Position numbers and translations under genes: made by a program
The notes under the pieces: model-generated
What the model was told of the DNA's origin: nothing
Seen by the model: only the letters and a program-made list of their open reading frames with translations
Databases searched by the model: none
Shown: positions 7,912 through 17,018 of the stretch, in pieces
Position numbering within the stretch: the first letter of the stretch is position 1
Layout: each line of letters starts with the position of its first letter
NCBI RefSeq assembly: GCF_021390435.2
Contig: NZ_JAJVCN010000004.1
Coordinates: 62,001-126,000 of the forward strand
From: Kibdelosporangium philippinense
Lineage (GTDB): Bacteria; Actinomycetota; Actinomycetes; Mycobacteriales; Pseudonocardiaceae
Direction: 5' to 3'
Length of the DNA stretch: 64,000 nucleotides

Positions 7912-9919
7912 GTTTCTCCCAGAGGAACTCGAACACCAGTCCCCACTTGAAAGCCAGCTGCTCGTTGTCGGCGGCCGCGCCGTGGCCGCCTTCGATGTTC
8001 TCGTAATAGCGCACGTCGTGGCCGTGTTCGCGCATGCGAGCGACCATCTTGCGGGCGTGCCCCGGATGCACCCGATCGTCCCTTGTGGACGTCGCGAACA
8101 GCACCGGCGGGTACTTCGCGTCCGCCTTGACGTTCTGGTACGGCGAGTACGGCTCGATGTAGGCCCATTCCTCGGGCTTACGCGGATCGCCGTACTCCGC
8201 CATCCAGGAGGCGCCGGCCAGCAGCTCGTGGTACCGCTTCATGTCCAGCAACGGAACCTGGCACACGATCGCGCCGAACAGCTGCGGGTAGCGGGTCAGC
8301 ATGACGCCCATCAGCAGACCGCCGTTGCTGCCGCCCTGAATGCCAAGCCGGTCCGGCGTTGTGATGCCGCGGTCGATCAGATCCTGCGCCACCGCGGCGA
8401 AATCCTCGTACACCAGGTGCCGGTTCTCTTTCACCGCCTGGAAATGCCAGTCCGGGCCGTACTCGCCGCCGCCGCGAAGGTTGGCCACGACATACGTTCC
8501 GCCGCGCGCCAACCACGCCCGGCCAACGTGCCCGAGGTAGCTGGGCGTCAACGAGACCTCGAACCCGCCGTACCCGGACAGCAGGGTCGGCCGCGCGGCC
8601 GGATCGTCCTTGCCCACCACGAAATACGGGATCTTGGTGCCGTCAGCCGAGGTCGCGAAGTGCTGGCGGACCTCGATCCCGGACGCGTCGAACCGGGCAG
8701 GCGCCTGCTTGAGGATCTCTGGCTCCCCGTCGACCGTGCCACGCCGCAGCGTCGCGGGTTCGGTGTAGCCACTGGAGTTCATGAAGTACTCGTCGCTGAC
8801 GTCCGGATCGGTGTCGGTGATCTCGGACAGCGCACCCGCGGGCACACCGGCCAAAGGCGCGCGCTGCCAGCCGTCCGGGCCGGGCGTGAGCACCTCGATA
8901 CGGCTCTGCACGTCGTGCAGGGTGTTGATGATGACGTGGTTCTTCGTCCACGTGTGGTAGGTCAGCGAAGTGTGCGCGTCCGGCTCGAACAGCACGTCGA
9001 ATTCCCGTGCACCGGCAAGGAAATCATCGAACTTGGTGGCCAGCAGGGTGCCCGCGGGATAGGCCGCGTCGCCGACGGTCCACGCTGAGCGCAGCGTGAT
9101 CAGCAGCCACTCGCGCTCGACGCCCATCTCGGCGTCGTCCGGGATCTCGATGCGGATCAGGTCACCGGATTCGCCGCGCAGAAAGCGTTCCGAGCGGTAG
9201 AAGTCGATGTTGCGGCCGACGAAATCGCGTTCGTAGCCGGGAGTCGGGTCGTGTGTGGCGTAGACCGACACGTCCTCGGGCTTGCCCTCGAACACCGTGA
9301 CGGCTTCGGACAACGGCGTGCCGCGGCGCCATTCCTTGACAATGCGGGGATATCCGGACGAGGTCATCGAGTCGGGGCCGAAGTCCGTGCCCACGTACAC
9401 CCGGTCGGCGTCGATCCAGCGCAGGAAGCTCTTGGCCTCCGGCAGTTCGAAACCGCCAGGCACGAACTCGCGCGTCGCCAGGTCGAACTCACGGACCACG
9501 GCGGCATCCGCGCCACCACGGGACAAGTTCACCAGCGCGAGGCGATACTCCGGACGCAGTACGGCGGCGCCGTCCCACACCCAGTTCTCGCTTTCGCTTT
9601 CGCCCAACGCATCAACGTCGAGCAATAGTTCCCAGTCGGGTTCGGCGAGCCGGTACTGATCGAGCGTGGTCCGGCGCCACAACCCACGCGGGTTCTCGGG
9701 CGTCTGCCAGAAGTTGTAGAGGTACTCACCGCGGCGGCGGATGTACGGGATCCGGTCGTCGGCGTCGAACACCGCGCGGATCTCGTCGCGCAGCTCGGCG
9801 AACCGGGCGCTGCCGGTCAGCTCGGCGACCGTCTCCGCGTTGCGCTCGCGGACCCACGCCATCGCGTCGTCCGCGGTCACCTCTTCCAGCCAGAGGTAGG
9901 GGTCGTCGTGCTCGCTCAT
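7904..9919 (-). CDS. Prolyl oligopeptidase family serine peptidase (S9A)
   Basis: A 671-aa cytoplasmic enzyme; no signal peptide after MSEHDDPYLWLEEV. The N-terminal ~400 residues form the beta-propeller. The C-terminal alpha/beta-hydrolase domain has GGSNGGLLMG (nucleophile Ser531), a DDRVHPGH segment with the catalytic Asp, and EGGHGA (His646): a complete triad. Size and order match bacterial prolyl endopeptidases, which cut short peptides after proline. The start ATG 9919 is divergent from nothing; the DUF2293 gene lies upstream on the same strand, 12 bases away, so the two may be co-transcribed. Confidence 0.93.
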   Translation of the reverse strand: MSEHDDPYLWLEEVTADDAMAWVRERNAETVAELTGSARFAELRDEIRAVFDADDRIPYIRRRGEYLYNFWQTPENPRGLWRRTTLDQYRLAEPDWELLLDVDALGESESENWVWDGAAVLRPEYRLALVNLSRGGADAAVVREFDLATREFVPGGFELPEAKSFLRWIDADRVYVGTDFGPDSMTSSGYPRIVKEWRRGTPLSEAVTVFEGKPEDVSVYATHDPTPGYERDFVGRNIDFYRSERFLRGESGDLIRIEIPDDAEMGVEREWLLITLRSAWTVGDAAYPAGTLLATKFDDFLAGAREFDVLFEPDAHTSLTYHTWTKNHVIINTLHDVQSRIEVLTPGPDGWQRAPLAGVPAGALSEITDTDPDVSDEYFMNSSGYTEPATLRRGTVDGEPEILKQAPARFDASGIEVRQHFATSADGTKIPYFVVGKDDPAARPTLLSGYGGFEVSLTPSYLGHVGRAWLARGGTYVVANLRGGGEYGPDWHFQAVKENRHLVYEDFAAVAQDLIDRGITTPDRLGIQGGSNGGLLMGVMLTRYPQLFGAIVCQVPLLDMKRYHELLAGASWMAEYGDPRKPEEWAYIEPYSPYQNVKADAKYPPVLFATSTRDDRVHPGHARKMVARMREHGHDVRYYENIEGGHGAAADNEQLAFKWGLVFEFLWEKLS

Positions 9920-9931
9920 GAACCCAGTGTG

Positions 9932-10984
9932 TCAGTCACCCCGCCAGGATGCGAGGACCGAATCGATCTTGGACCGGATAGTGTCCCTGGCCGCGTCACG
10001 GTCCACTCCGGACATCAGCAATTCGTCGTACTCGGTGTCCTCGTGGCGAATCGATGCCACCACCGCCCGCGTCATCGCTTCCTCGTCCAACGCCCGCCCG
10101 GCCGCCGAGCGCCCGACACGCCCGCTGCCACGTAGCCCGGTGTGCCGCGCGATCGCCTCGGCGCGGTCCGGCGGGCAATGCGGAAACAGTGTGCCGATCA
10201 ACTCGGCCATTTTCGCGATCAGCACGACGTCTTCGTTCGCCCGGCGTTCCCGGTCGCGTTCACGTCGGCGCAGGCGGACCTCCTCGTCCGCCAGGCACGA
10301 CTGTTCTGCCTGTTCCAGCGCGGATTCCTCGACCAGGATGCCGCGTCGCTGGTATCGCTTGCGGCGCGAGTCGAACTCGACGACCACCGCGGACAGGCCG
10401 CTGGCCTTCTTCGCGCGGCGGGTGATCGTGGCGTTGCCGGACGGCACCAGGATCAGGTGATCCATGTCCGCGCACGTCAGGCAGAGCGGGCCGGTGTTGT
10501 CCATGATCAGGTACGGGCCGGTGTCCTTGCAGCCGACGCAGGTCCAGTCCTTCTGCGGGATGACCACGACCAGATCGGGCGCGGTGTTCTGCTTGCGTGT
10601 CAGGGTTTCCCGCCGTTTGTCGGATAGCTCCGGCGATGTCCAGTGCATCCGGTACGCCCGTTCGGCCGATTCGTCCTGCCGCTGCGTGAATCGCAGCGGC
10701 CTGCGCCCGCGATTGGTTGACACGTAAGTGCTTTCGCCGACCGTCAGGCCCTTCGCGGTGGCCCAGCGCTCAAGGATCTCCCGTGCGTCGGTGAGTTTGT
10801 CCGGGCCGACGGCCGCGATCGCTTCGAGCGTGTCGACCTGTTCACGTTCCCAGCGCTCGATCTTGTGCAGCCAGCCGAGCCGGTGGAACACCGCGATCGG
10901 CGTGACGATCTTCGACTCGGCCAGTTGCTGCTCGGCCGCGGCGGCGACGCGGCGCTCCAGCTTCGAACGCGGCTCAAAATCCAT
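9932..10984 (-). CDS. DUF2293 domain-containing protein
   Basis: A 350-aa protein starting at ATG 10984 (GGAG 9 bases upstream); the open frame continues to 11149 but would overlap the divergent GNAT gene. It starts MDFEPRSKLERRVAAAAEQ. The middle carries a zinc-knuckle-like Cys set (WTCVGCKDTGPY and CLTCADMDHL) and a basic helical stretch. The C-terminal ~90 residues (FPHCPPDRAEAIARHTGLRG, RALDEEAMTRAVVASIRHEDTEY) are the DUF2293 domain. Possibly nucleic-acid binding given the Cys and Arg-rich parts; this is inference. Confidence 0.8.
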   Translation of the reverse strand: MDFEPRSKLERRVAAAAEQQLAESKIVTPIAVFHRLGWLHKIERWEREQVDTLEAIAAVGPDKLTDAREILERWATAKGLTVGESTYVSTNRGRRPLRFTQRQDESAERAYRMHWTSPELSDKRRETLTRKQNTAPDLVVVIPQKDWTCVGCKDTGPYLIMDNTGPLCLTCADMDHLILVPSGNATITRRAKKASGLSAVVVEFDSRRKRYQRRGILVEESALEQAEQSCLADEEVRLRRRERDRERRANEDVVLIAKMAELIGTLFPHCPPDRAEAIARHTGLRGSGRVGRSAAGRALDEEAMTRAVVASIRHEDTEYDELLMSGVDRDAARDTIRSKIDSVLASWRGD

Positions 10985-11021
10985 CGTGTGCGGCTCCATA
11001 ACGGCGGTAGCGTGCCGTCCC

Positions 11022-11510
11022 ATGGTCCCAGCCGTGCGCACCGCGTCAGCCGCCGACTTGCCTACGCTCGGCGACATCGAACGCGCCGCCGACCGGGTTT
11101 TCGAAGCGGTCGGGATCGTGTTCCCGCCGGGCGGAACGGTCGTCGACACGGTGACTGATCCAGCGGACGTGCTGGTCGCAGGCGATCCGCCGGTGGCCTT
11201 CGCGTACGTCGGGCCGCTTGACGGGCATCTGCACCTGCATCAGATCGCCGTTGACCCGGCATACGCGCGGCAAGGCCTGGGAACCGCGCTCATGCAGGCC
11301 GTCATCGCTCGCGCGGGCGCTCGTGGCGTCACGCTGACCACATTCGCCGATGTGCCCTGGAACGGTCCGTGGTATGCCAAGCTTGGCTTCACTGTTCTCG
11401 CCGAACCCGGCCCTGAGCTGGCAGAACTCGTCCACGAGGAGCGGCTTGGCGGCCTCAACGCGCTGGGCGAGCGTTGGGTGATGTACCGGCCATCACGCAT
11501 TCGAACATAA
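11022..11510 (+). CDS. GNAT family N-acetyltransferase
   Basis: A 162-aa enzyme from ATG 11022 (MVPAVRTASAADLPTLGDIE), 37 bases from the divergent DUF2293 start. The acetyl-CoA motif is present as LHLHQIAVDPAYARQGLGTA (beta4 and the R/QxxGxG/A pyrophosphate loop, RQGLGT). The C-terminal half has GVTLTTFADVPWNGPWYAKL and GFTVL, typical of GNATs acting on small amines. The acceptor is unknown. Confidence 0.88.
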   Translation: MVPAVRTASAADLPTLGDIERAADRVFEAVGIVFPPGGTVVDTVTDPADVLVAGDPPVAFAYVGPLDGHLHLHQIAVDPAYARQGLGTALMQAVIARAGARGVTLTTFADVPWNGPWYAKLGFTVLAEPGPELAELVHEERLGGLNALGERWVMYRPSRIRT

Positions 11511-11521
11511 CGGACACATTC

Positions 11522-11542
11522 CGTGATCTGTTGCTGATCACG
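11522..11542. promoter_or_regulatory. 21-bp inverted repeat upstream of the CBS gene
   Basis: CGTGATC (11522-11528) and GATCACG (11536-11542) flank a 7-base centre. It lies 12 bases after the GNAT stop and 60 bases before the CBS start, so it may be a weak terminator or an operator. Confidence 0.35.
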
Positions 11543-11602
11543 TCCGACCGCCTAACCTGCTTGTTAGCAGGGTCACACCGGTGGTTGGGATGGAGGCACC
11601 TG

Positions 11603-12034
11603 ATGCGGATCGCGGACCTGTTGCGTAGCAAAGGTTCTACCGTGGCGACGGCCGAACCGGGCACGCCGGTCAGAGAGCTGCTCGCGGCGCTAGCCGAGCA
11701 CAATATCGGTGCGATGGTCGTCCTCGCCGCTGACGAGAGCGTGGCAGGCATCGTCTCGGAACGTGACGTCGTGCGCCGGTTGAACGACCGGGGCGCCGAA
11801 CTCCTCGACGCGGCGGTCGTGGAAATCATGAGTACCGAGGTGTTCACGTGCGCACCCGACGACTCGGTCGACAGCCTCAGTGTGCTGATGACCGAGCGCC
11901 GGATCCGGCACGTGCCTGTGGTGCGCGACGGCAGGCTTGTCGGCATCGTCAGCATCGGTGACGTGGTCAAGAGCCGGATCAAGAAGCTGGAAGAAGACCA
12001 GCAGCAGCTCGAGGCCTACATCACCCAGGGTTAG
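11603..12034 (+). CDS. Tandem CBS-domain protein
   Basis: A 143-aa protein from ATG 11603, with GGAGG 8 bases upstream. It is a single Bateman module: CBS1 (MRIADLLRSKGSTVATAEPG to IVSERDVVRRL) and CBS2 (IMSTEVFTCAPDD to RIRHVPVVRDGRLVGIVSIG DVV). Such stand-alone CBS pairs bind adenine nucleotides and regulate partners or sense energy charge. The C-terminal KSRIKKLEEDQQQLEAY is a short coiled coil. Its stop overlaps that of the convergent N-acetyltransferase gene by 4 bases. Confidence 0.9.
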   Translation: MRIADLLRSKGSTVATAEPGTPVRELLAALAEHNIGAMVVLAADESVAGIVSERDVVRRLNDRGAELLDAAVVEIMSTEVFTCAPDDSVDSLSVLMTERRIRHVPVVRDGRLVGIVSIGDVVKSRIKKLEEDQQQLEAYITQG

Positions 12035-12831
12035 ATTTTTTTGATCACCTGGTCACGTTCGGCATCGGTCAGCTCGATGCCGAACGTGGCAGGCAATTCG
12101 CCGAGGATCTCGGCCGCGGTCAGCGTGCGCTTCTCGGTCTCACCGCTCGGCCGCGCCTTGACAAGCTCGTTCCCGACCAGAGCCGTGCGGAACTCCGGGC
12201 CGGTGCGCTGCGCGATGAGGCGCGCGGTCCAGTGCGAACCTGGCGCCCGCGCGGAGTAGAAATTGCTCATCTCGTAGTCGGCGAGGTACTGCCGCTCGGT
12301 GGTGAAGCCGTAGTAGCTGACCCATTCGCCCGCAGTCAACGACTGCAGCACCCACTGTTCCTCGATGCGCGTCAGCCGGAACGTCCACGCGCCCTGCCGC
12401 ATCGTGCCTTCCTCGAACGGCATCGGTTCGAGCAGACCCCCGCCACCCCAGCCGACGTCGGTCAGCCACTGCCGCCCGTCCACCTCGGCCACCGCCATCA
12501 TGTGCGTGCGGCCCCGCATCGGCCCGCCGCGCTGGCTGAGCCGTGGCCGGGCAAGCAGCCGCTGCACGGGAATGCCTAGCCGGTCAAGGGCTGCCGTGTA
12601 GAGCAGGTTGTGCTCGAAGCAGTAGCCACCGCGCTCGCGGCCGACGAGTTTCGCCTGCAGGCTCGGGATGTCCAGCTTGGGCACGTCACCGAGGAACACC
12701 TCGATGTTCTCGAACGGGATGCTGGCCACGTGGCCGGCGTGCACGGATTTCAGGGTCGGCTCGGCCACGCCGATCCGGCTCAGGTACGCATCGAGGTCGA
12801 GCTCTTCGGTTCCCCAGGTCATTCGCGCCAT
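12031..12831 (-). CDS. nat: Arylamine N-acetyltransferase
   Basis: 266 aa. The catalytic triad is readable: Cys71 in RERGGYCFEHN, His110 in GRTHMMAV and Asp125 in LTDVGWGGGG. The N terminus (LDAYLSRIGV, SIPFENIEVFLG) and length match bacterial NATs, which transfer acetyl from acetyl-CoA to arylamines and hydrazines. Its ATG overlaps the last 13 bases of the upstream DUF4139 gene, so translation is probably coupled. Confidence 0.95.
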   Translation of the reverse strand: MARMTWGTEELDLDAYLSRIGVAEPTLKSVHAGHVASIPFENIEVFLGDVPKLDIPSLQAKLVGRERGGYCFEHNLLYTAALDRLGIPVQRLLARPRLSQRGGPMRGRTHMMAVAEVDGRQWLTDVGWGGGGLLEPMPFEEGTMRQGAWTFRLTRIEEQWVLQSLTAGEWVSYYGFTTERQYLADYEMSNFYSARAPGSHWTARLIAQRTGPEFRTALVGNELVKARPSGETEKRTLTAAEILGELPATFGIELTDAERDQVIKKI

Positions 12832-14360
12832 CCCTGTAGTTCCACGCCGCGCGTCACCTCGACCCGGAAGGCGACGCGGATGTCGGCGGTCTTACCGGGT
12901 TCCAGGGCCAGCTCCCAGGTCAGCTCACCGAGGTCGGTGCGCTTACCGGGTTCCGGCTTGCAGCTGACGTCCTTCACCGTGATCCCGTCGTCCCGCGACA
13001 CCGGGATTTGGTCAAGAACAGTGACTTTTGTCGGACGCTTACTGTAATTGCCGACGGTGATCAGGTATTCCGCGTCCCTGCGCTTGGTGCGGCCGGTCAC
13101 AGCCTTGCTGGCGCTCTGCTGGACGAGCTTGCGTTCGACCCGGATCTGGTCGTCGATGCCCAGGTTGAGCTCGATCTCCTCGCCGGTCGACCAGAAATCC
13201 AGCGTGGTCGTGCCGACGAACTGGCCCTCGTGGAAGATCGACACAGCGCCTGGCAGCAGCGTGTGCTCCGAGGTGTTCACGGCGGTGGCGCGGATGTAGG
13301 CCTCCAAGGTCTGGCTCGGCGCCGTGATGTGGTCGATTCGGGCATTGACGGCCTCGGCGTGGACCGTCGCGCGGTGGGAGGTGCCGTCCGATGGCACGGC
13401 CACAGGCCTCGTCGGGCGGTAGATCGCCGCGGTTGTGGTGTGTTCGACGGCCATCACGGCGTCCACCGCGCCCGGTGCGCCGTAGACCGCTTGTTCAGCC
13501 GCCATCATCATCGGTACAGGTGCTGCGGGCGGCCTCACGCGGTCCAAGTACCACGGTTCAAGCTCGGGGATGTCCACGGAGACCGCGGGCCGCGCGGTCG
13601 ACAGCGCGAGCTCGCACTGGGGCCAGTCCTCGCCGCTGAACTGAGTGATTTCGGCGTACCAGGAGATCCAGAGGGACTCGCCGTCGAGCCTGATGTCGTA
13701 GCTGGACGTCCAGGATGCCTCGTTGACCACGTAGGACAGTTCAATGTCGACAGTCGTATTGTCGGCTGCTTCCAGTTCGACGCGCGCGGCCTGCTGGTCG
13801 GGCGTCTGATGTGTCCGCAGCGCGGCGAGTTCCCGGCTGACCGCGTCCAACTCCTCTTGGATGCTGACCCGTTGCTGGGCCAGTTCCCGTTTGCGGGCAA
13901 GCACGTCGGCGAGCTGGTTGCCGATGGAGTCGGTAAGGTCGGCGATCCGATCCGGCTGGATTTCGCCTTTGGCCAGGGCTTTCGCGAACGTGCCACCGGC
14001 CCGTCGGCGCAGCCCGGTCAGCAGTTCGATCCGGCTGTCCTCGACGGCGACCGTGTCGGTCAGTTCCTGCAGCCCGTTGGTCAGTCCGCGGAGTTTTCCC
14101 TCTAGTTCAACGACTTTGGCATCGTCTGACCGCGGTTTGTGTGCTGTGGTGAGCGAAACTCCGACGACCCTGGCTTCGCCGTGGCAGCGAACGCGGACGG
14201 AGTCCCGTTGCATGCTGAGCGGCAACCCGTTGATCTCGATCGGCTCGTTGTTGGCGAGTGTGACCGTGGCTCGCCGCGTCACCCGCGCCTGCCCGGGGTA
14301 CACGGTCACTGCCACGATCGGTGCTTGCACGGTCACCCTCGCGAGATTACCGCCATTCAT
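12819..14360 (-). CDS. DUF4139 (MuiA-like) coiled-coil protein
   Basis: 513 aa. The N terminus (IVAVTVYPGQARVTRRATV, GLPLSMQRDSVRVRC) is the DUF4140 module, followed by a coiled coil at ~90-190 with GLRRRAGGTFAKALAKGEIQ, then the DUF4139 domain (TVDIELSYVVNEASWTSSYD, ALSTARPAVSVDIPELEPWY, FEYLIT-type beta strands, DQIPVSRDDGITV). This is the mucoidy-inhibitor A-like family; no signal peptide is visible. Function unknown; it may scaffold a complex. It is the first gene of a pair with nat. An alternative start is the GTG nine codons in (VTVQAP). Confidence 0.85.
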   Translation of the reverse strand: MNGGNLARVTVQAPIVAVTVYPGQARVTRRATVTLANNEPIEINGLPLSMQRDSVRVRCHGEARVVGVSLTTAHKPRSDDAKVVELEGKLRGLTNGLQELTDTVAVEDSRIELLTGLRRRAGGTFAKALAKGEIQPDRIADLTDSIGNQLADVLARKRELAQQRVSIQEELDAVSRELAALRTHQTPDQQAARVELEAADNTTVDIELSYVVNEASWTSSYDIRLDGESLWISWYAEITQFSGEDWPQCELALSTARPAVSVDIPELEPWYLDRVRPPAAPVPMMMAAEQAVYGAPGAVDAVMAVEHTTTAAIYRPTRPVAVPSDGTSHRATVHAEAVNARIDHITAPSQTLEAYIRATAVNTSEHTLLPGAVSIFHEGQFVGTTTLDFWSTGEEIELNLGIDDQIRVERKLVQQSASKAVTGRTKRRDAEYLITVGNYSKRPTKVTVLDQIPVSRDDGITVKDVSCKPEPGKRTDLGELTWELALEPGKTADIRVAFRVEVTRGVELQGWRE

Positions 14361-14416
14361 GTACGTAATCGCGTTTCGAGGCGCCTGATCGGGGGTGAGC
14401 CATTAAGCTCGCGACG

Positions 14417-15409
14417 ATGTCAGACACCCCGTACTCGCAGACGAGCGCGGCCCGGATAGGTGGCCTGCTGCTGGTCATCGGTGGTGGGCTGGCGCTGGTG
14501 TTGTGTGTCGGGGTTCCTGGGTTCGTGCACGGCTACACGACGCCAACGGCATTCGTGGCTTGTATCGCTGTGGTGATCGGATTGTTCTGCGTGCTGAACC
14601 CGCGGCGGATCCCGCATTGGTTCGTGTGCGGCCTAGGGCCGTTGGGCACGGTGCTCATAGCGATGTCGTCGATCCTCACCCGCACGACCACCGACGGCAG
14701 TGAGCTGCTTTACCTGTGGCCCGTGCTGTTCAGTGCCTACTTCCTGTCGTGGCGCAATGCGCTGTTCAACGTGGTGTTGATTGCGGTCAGCTACCCGCCC
14801 ATCGCGATCTCGATCTTGGGTGTCGCGGGCATAACGCCGTCCGTGTACATGGTCGGCACGGCCGTTGTGACGCTTGTGGTGACTGCGAGCCTGCGTCGCC
14901 AGGTGAACCGGTTGGTTTCATCGATCGCGCTGGAGGCGCGTACGGACAAGCTCACGGATCTTCCCAATCGGCGATCGTGGGATGACCGGTTCGCGGATCA
15001 TGTCTCGCGTGCGGCGCCCATGTGTTTGTTGATGATCGACCTTGACTTCTTCAAGCGGCTGAATGACACGCAGGGGCATGCGGCGGGGGACTCGGCGCTC
15101 GCGTTTGTCGCTGGCGTGTTGCGAGCACAGACCCGACCAACGGATGTGCTTGCCCGCATCGGCGGCGAGGAATTCGGCGCGGCACTGAGAGATTGCGCCC
15201 TCGCCGACGGTTTGCGACGCGCGGAACAGATCCGCAGTGCTGTGGAGAGCGAGTCCACGCTGACAGTCAGTGTCGGTGTCGCCGCGCTGCACATTGATGC
15301 GACAACGGATCGCGCTTTGATGGCGGCCGCGGATGGCGCGCTGTACTCGGCCAAGCGGTCAGGGCGCAACGCCGTGCGCGCTGTTTCCGTTGACACGCCT
15401 ACGTCTTGA
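14417..15409 (+). CDS. Membrane diguanylate cyclase (GGDEF)
   Basis: 330 aa. The N-terminal ~165 residues are hydrophobic with five or six helices. The C-terminal GGDEF domain starts DKLTDLPNRRSWDDRF and has DLDFFKRLNDTQGHAAGD and an intact active site GGEEF, so it should make cyclic di-GMP from two GTP. RPTD five residues before GGEEF is a standard RxxD inhibitory I-site, so product feedback is expected. There is no EAL domain. The signal sensed by the membrane part is unknown. Confidence 0.93.
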   Translation: MSDTPYSQTSAARIGGLLLVIGGGLALVLCVGVPGFVHGYTTPTAFVACIAVVIGLFCVLNPRRIPHWFVCGLGPLGTVLIAMSSILTRTTTDGSELLYLWPVLFSAYFLSWRNALFNVVLIAVSYPPIAISILGVAGITPSVYMVGTAVVTLVVTASLRRQVNRLVSSIALEARTDKLTDLPNRRSWDDRFADHVSRAAPMCLLMIDLDFFKRLNDTQGHAAGDSALAFVAGVLRAQTRPTDVLARIGGEEFGAALRDCALADGLRRAEQIRSAVESESTLTVSVGVAALHIDATTDRALMAAADGALYSAKRSGRNAVRAVSVDTPTS

Positions 15410-15454
15410 GCGAAATACTGTGTGGGTGATTAAGGAGCATCCCGCGAATCGCGG

Positions 15455-15970
15455 ATGAGCGCCCAGATGTGGGTGCGGACAGCCACGGAGATCCGTCGGC
15501 AACGCCGCCGCAAAGCCCATTCTTGCTGGAACCACCTGATCATCGCGCCCTTATGGCCCATGCACGGCGTCAACCTGGGGACTTTGCTGCGGACGTGTGA
15601 TGCTGTTGGTGCGTGTATGGCAGTTCCGCGTCTGCCGTGGGTTCCTGCGGCTTTGCAGACCGGGAATACGCTGCGGCAGCCTTCGTGCGTGCACTGGGTC
15701 AAGGGACCGGTTCGGTGGCTTCGGGATCAGCGCGAGTCTTCAGACATCGTTGGGGTGGAGTTGACCGACGAGTCCATCCGCTTGGCATCCTTGCCACCGG
15801 CTCGCCGCCGGACAGTTGTCGTCCTTGGCCACGAACGCACCGGGATTCCGCCTGAGGCAACAGAACTACTGGACGTGGCCGTGGAGATTCCCATGGTCGG
15901 CACGGGCGTGAGCTTGAACGTGGCGGTCGCTGGATCCCTTGTGGCGTATAAACTCGCGGGTCTGGTCTGA
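15455..15970 (+). CDS. TrmH/SpoU family RNA 2'-O-methyltransferase
   Basis: 171 aa. The three SPOUT motifs are present: GVNLGTLLRTCDAVGA (motif 1, Asn and Arg), VVLGHERTGIPPEA (motif 2) and IPMVGTGVSLNVAVAGSLVAYKL (motif 3, knot loop binding SAM). The N-terminal Arg/Lys patch may contact RNA. tRNA or rRNA is the likely substrate; the exact position cannot be told. The start is uncertain: ATG 15455 or the Met four codons later. Confidence 0.88.
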   Translation: MSAQMWVRTATEIRRQRRRKAHSCWNHLIIAPLWPMHGVNLGTLLRTCDAVGACMAVPRLPWVPAALQTGNTLRQPSCVHWVKGPVRWLRDQRESSDIVGVELTDESIRLASLPPARRRTVVVLGHERTGIPPEATELLDVAVEIPMVGTGVSLNVAVAGSLVAYKLAGLV

Positions 15971-15974
15971 CACA

Positions 15975-16403
15975 ATGTCTCGGGTGCGTTCAGTTGAAGA
16001 TGCCGTGCCGCTGGCGCGAAGCTTGCTCGGCCAGTCGATTCCTTCTGTAGAGGAGTTGTTCGAGGCTGTGCGGGCGTACGCCCAGCTTGAGTTCGCGGCG
16101 GATGATGACGGCTTCTTGCTTCAGTACTGCGCTGGCAGCTGGAACGATCCGCCGGTGTTCGAGGCCGGTTTCACCCGCCAGTTCGACGACGACAAGGGCC
16201 TGCTCCAGATCGACCTGATGTACGGCTATGCCGTGGACGCCGAGCTGAAGTCGTTGTGCGGGAACGGTGAATGGTGGTTTCGAGGCTATGGCGTGCCGTT
16301 CGACTCTTGGCTTTCGTCAGCACGGGACCATGAGATTTGGGAGGTTCTGCGTACTCGAAGTCCTACCGGGTTCGCCGTGTCGCAGGACCGGCCAGGGTGC
16401 TGA
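15975..16403 (+). CDS. Unknown acidic protein, immunity-like
   Basis: A 142-aa protein from ATG 15975, four bases after the methyltransferase stop. It is acidic with no signal peptide: VEELFEAVRAYAQLEFAADD, then FLLQYCAGSW, an FTRQFDDDKGLLQIDLMY beta region and WWFRGYGVPFDSWL. Not confidently assigned to a family. The size, acidity and neighbourhood (unknown, DUF4279, SUKH) resemble toxin-immunity genes; that is inference from context. Confidence 0.6.
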   Translation: MSRVRSVEDAVPLARSLLGQSIPSVEELFEAVRAYAQLEFAADDDGFLLQYCAGSWNDPPVFEAGFTRQFDDDKGLLQIDLMYGYAVDAELKSLCGNGEWWFRGYGVPFDSWLSSARDHEIWEVLRTRSPTGFAVSQDRPGC

Positions 16404-16412
16404 GGAAATCGG

Positions 16413-17018
16413 ATGCTGTCGCGTGGGCCGTCTGCCACTCTGCTGCGAGTGGAGGATGCCGCGAACAAGGACGTGATTGTCCGGTTGACCGCTGATGAAG
16501 CGCTTGTCTTGTCCGACTGGCTGTATCGCCTCGGGGAAGAGGGCGGGATCGACGACGACGCCATCTGGCGGGTTGTCGGAACGCTGGAGACGAGCGTGGC
16601 TGCGATCTTCGGGCGCGACTACTACGCGCAGCTGGCCGATGCGAGATTGCGAATCCTCAAGGCGCCGCGCAAAACAGTTGTCGGCTGGCTGAAGCTGGAG
16701 AACCTGAAGGGGTTCCTGATCGTACTGTCGAACATTGTCAGCTATCGGTTCGACGATTTCGACTGGGGCGCTTTCGAAGCAGGCCTTGAACCCGCCGCCG
16801 ACGATGAATGGTTCACATATCCCTTGGTGGGAAACGTGACCCTCGAAGTCGCGATCTCACGAGACATCGAGGAAGACCACGTCACCATCCGGGTTGACGT
16901 CCCACCAGGAGCTGAACGGCTCATCGGGCAGATCGAGACGGCGTGGATGATCTTCACCCACTTCACCGTGTCACCCGACGTCATGTACTTCCAAGCTTGT
17001 TCTTTAACCTGCCACTGA
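16413..17018 (+). CDS. Unknown two-part protein, possible fusion
   Basis: 201 aa. Residues ~1-85 (VEDAANKDVIVRLTADEALV, LSDWLYRLGEEGG) look like a compact helical module that also occurs as short stand-alone proteins in actinomycetes. Residues ~90-201 (VGWLKLENLKGFLIVLSNIV, then an acidic beta region ending in WMIFTHFTV) look like a separate domain. The joint (LKAPRKTV) suggests two genes joined by loss of a stop. It overlaps the convergent DUF4279 gene by 15 bases. No function assigned. Confidence 0.55.
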   Translation: MLSRGPSATLLRVEDAANKDVIVRLTADEALVLSDWLYRLGEEGGIDDDAIWRVVGTLETSVAAIFGRDYYAQLADARLRILKAPRKTVVGWLKLENLKGFLIVLSNIVSYRFDDFDWGAFEAGLEPAADDEWFTYPLVGNVTLEVAISRDIEEDHVTIRVDVPPGAERLIGQIETAWMIFTHFTVSPDVMYFQACSLTCH

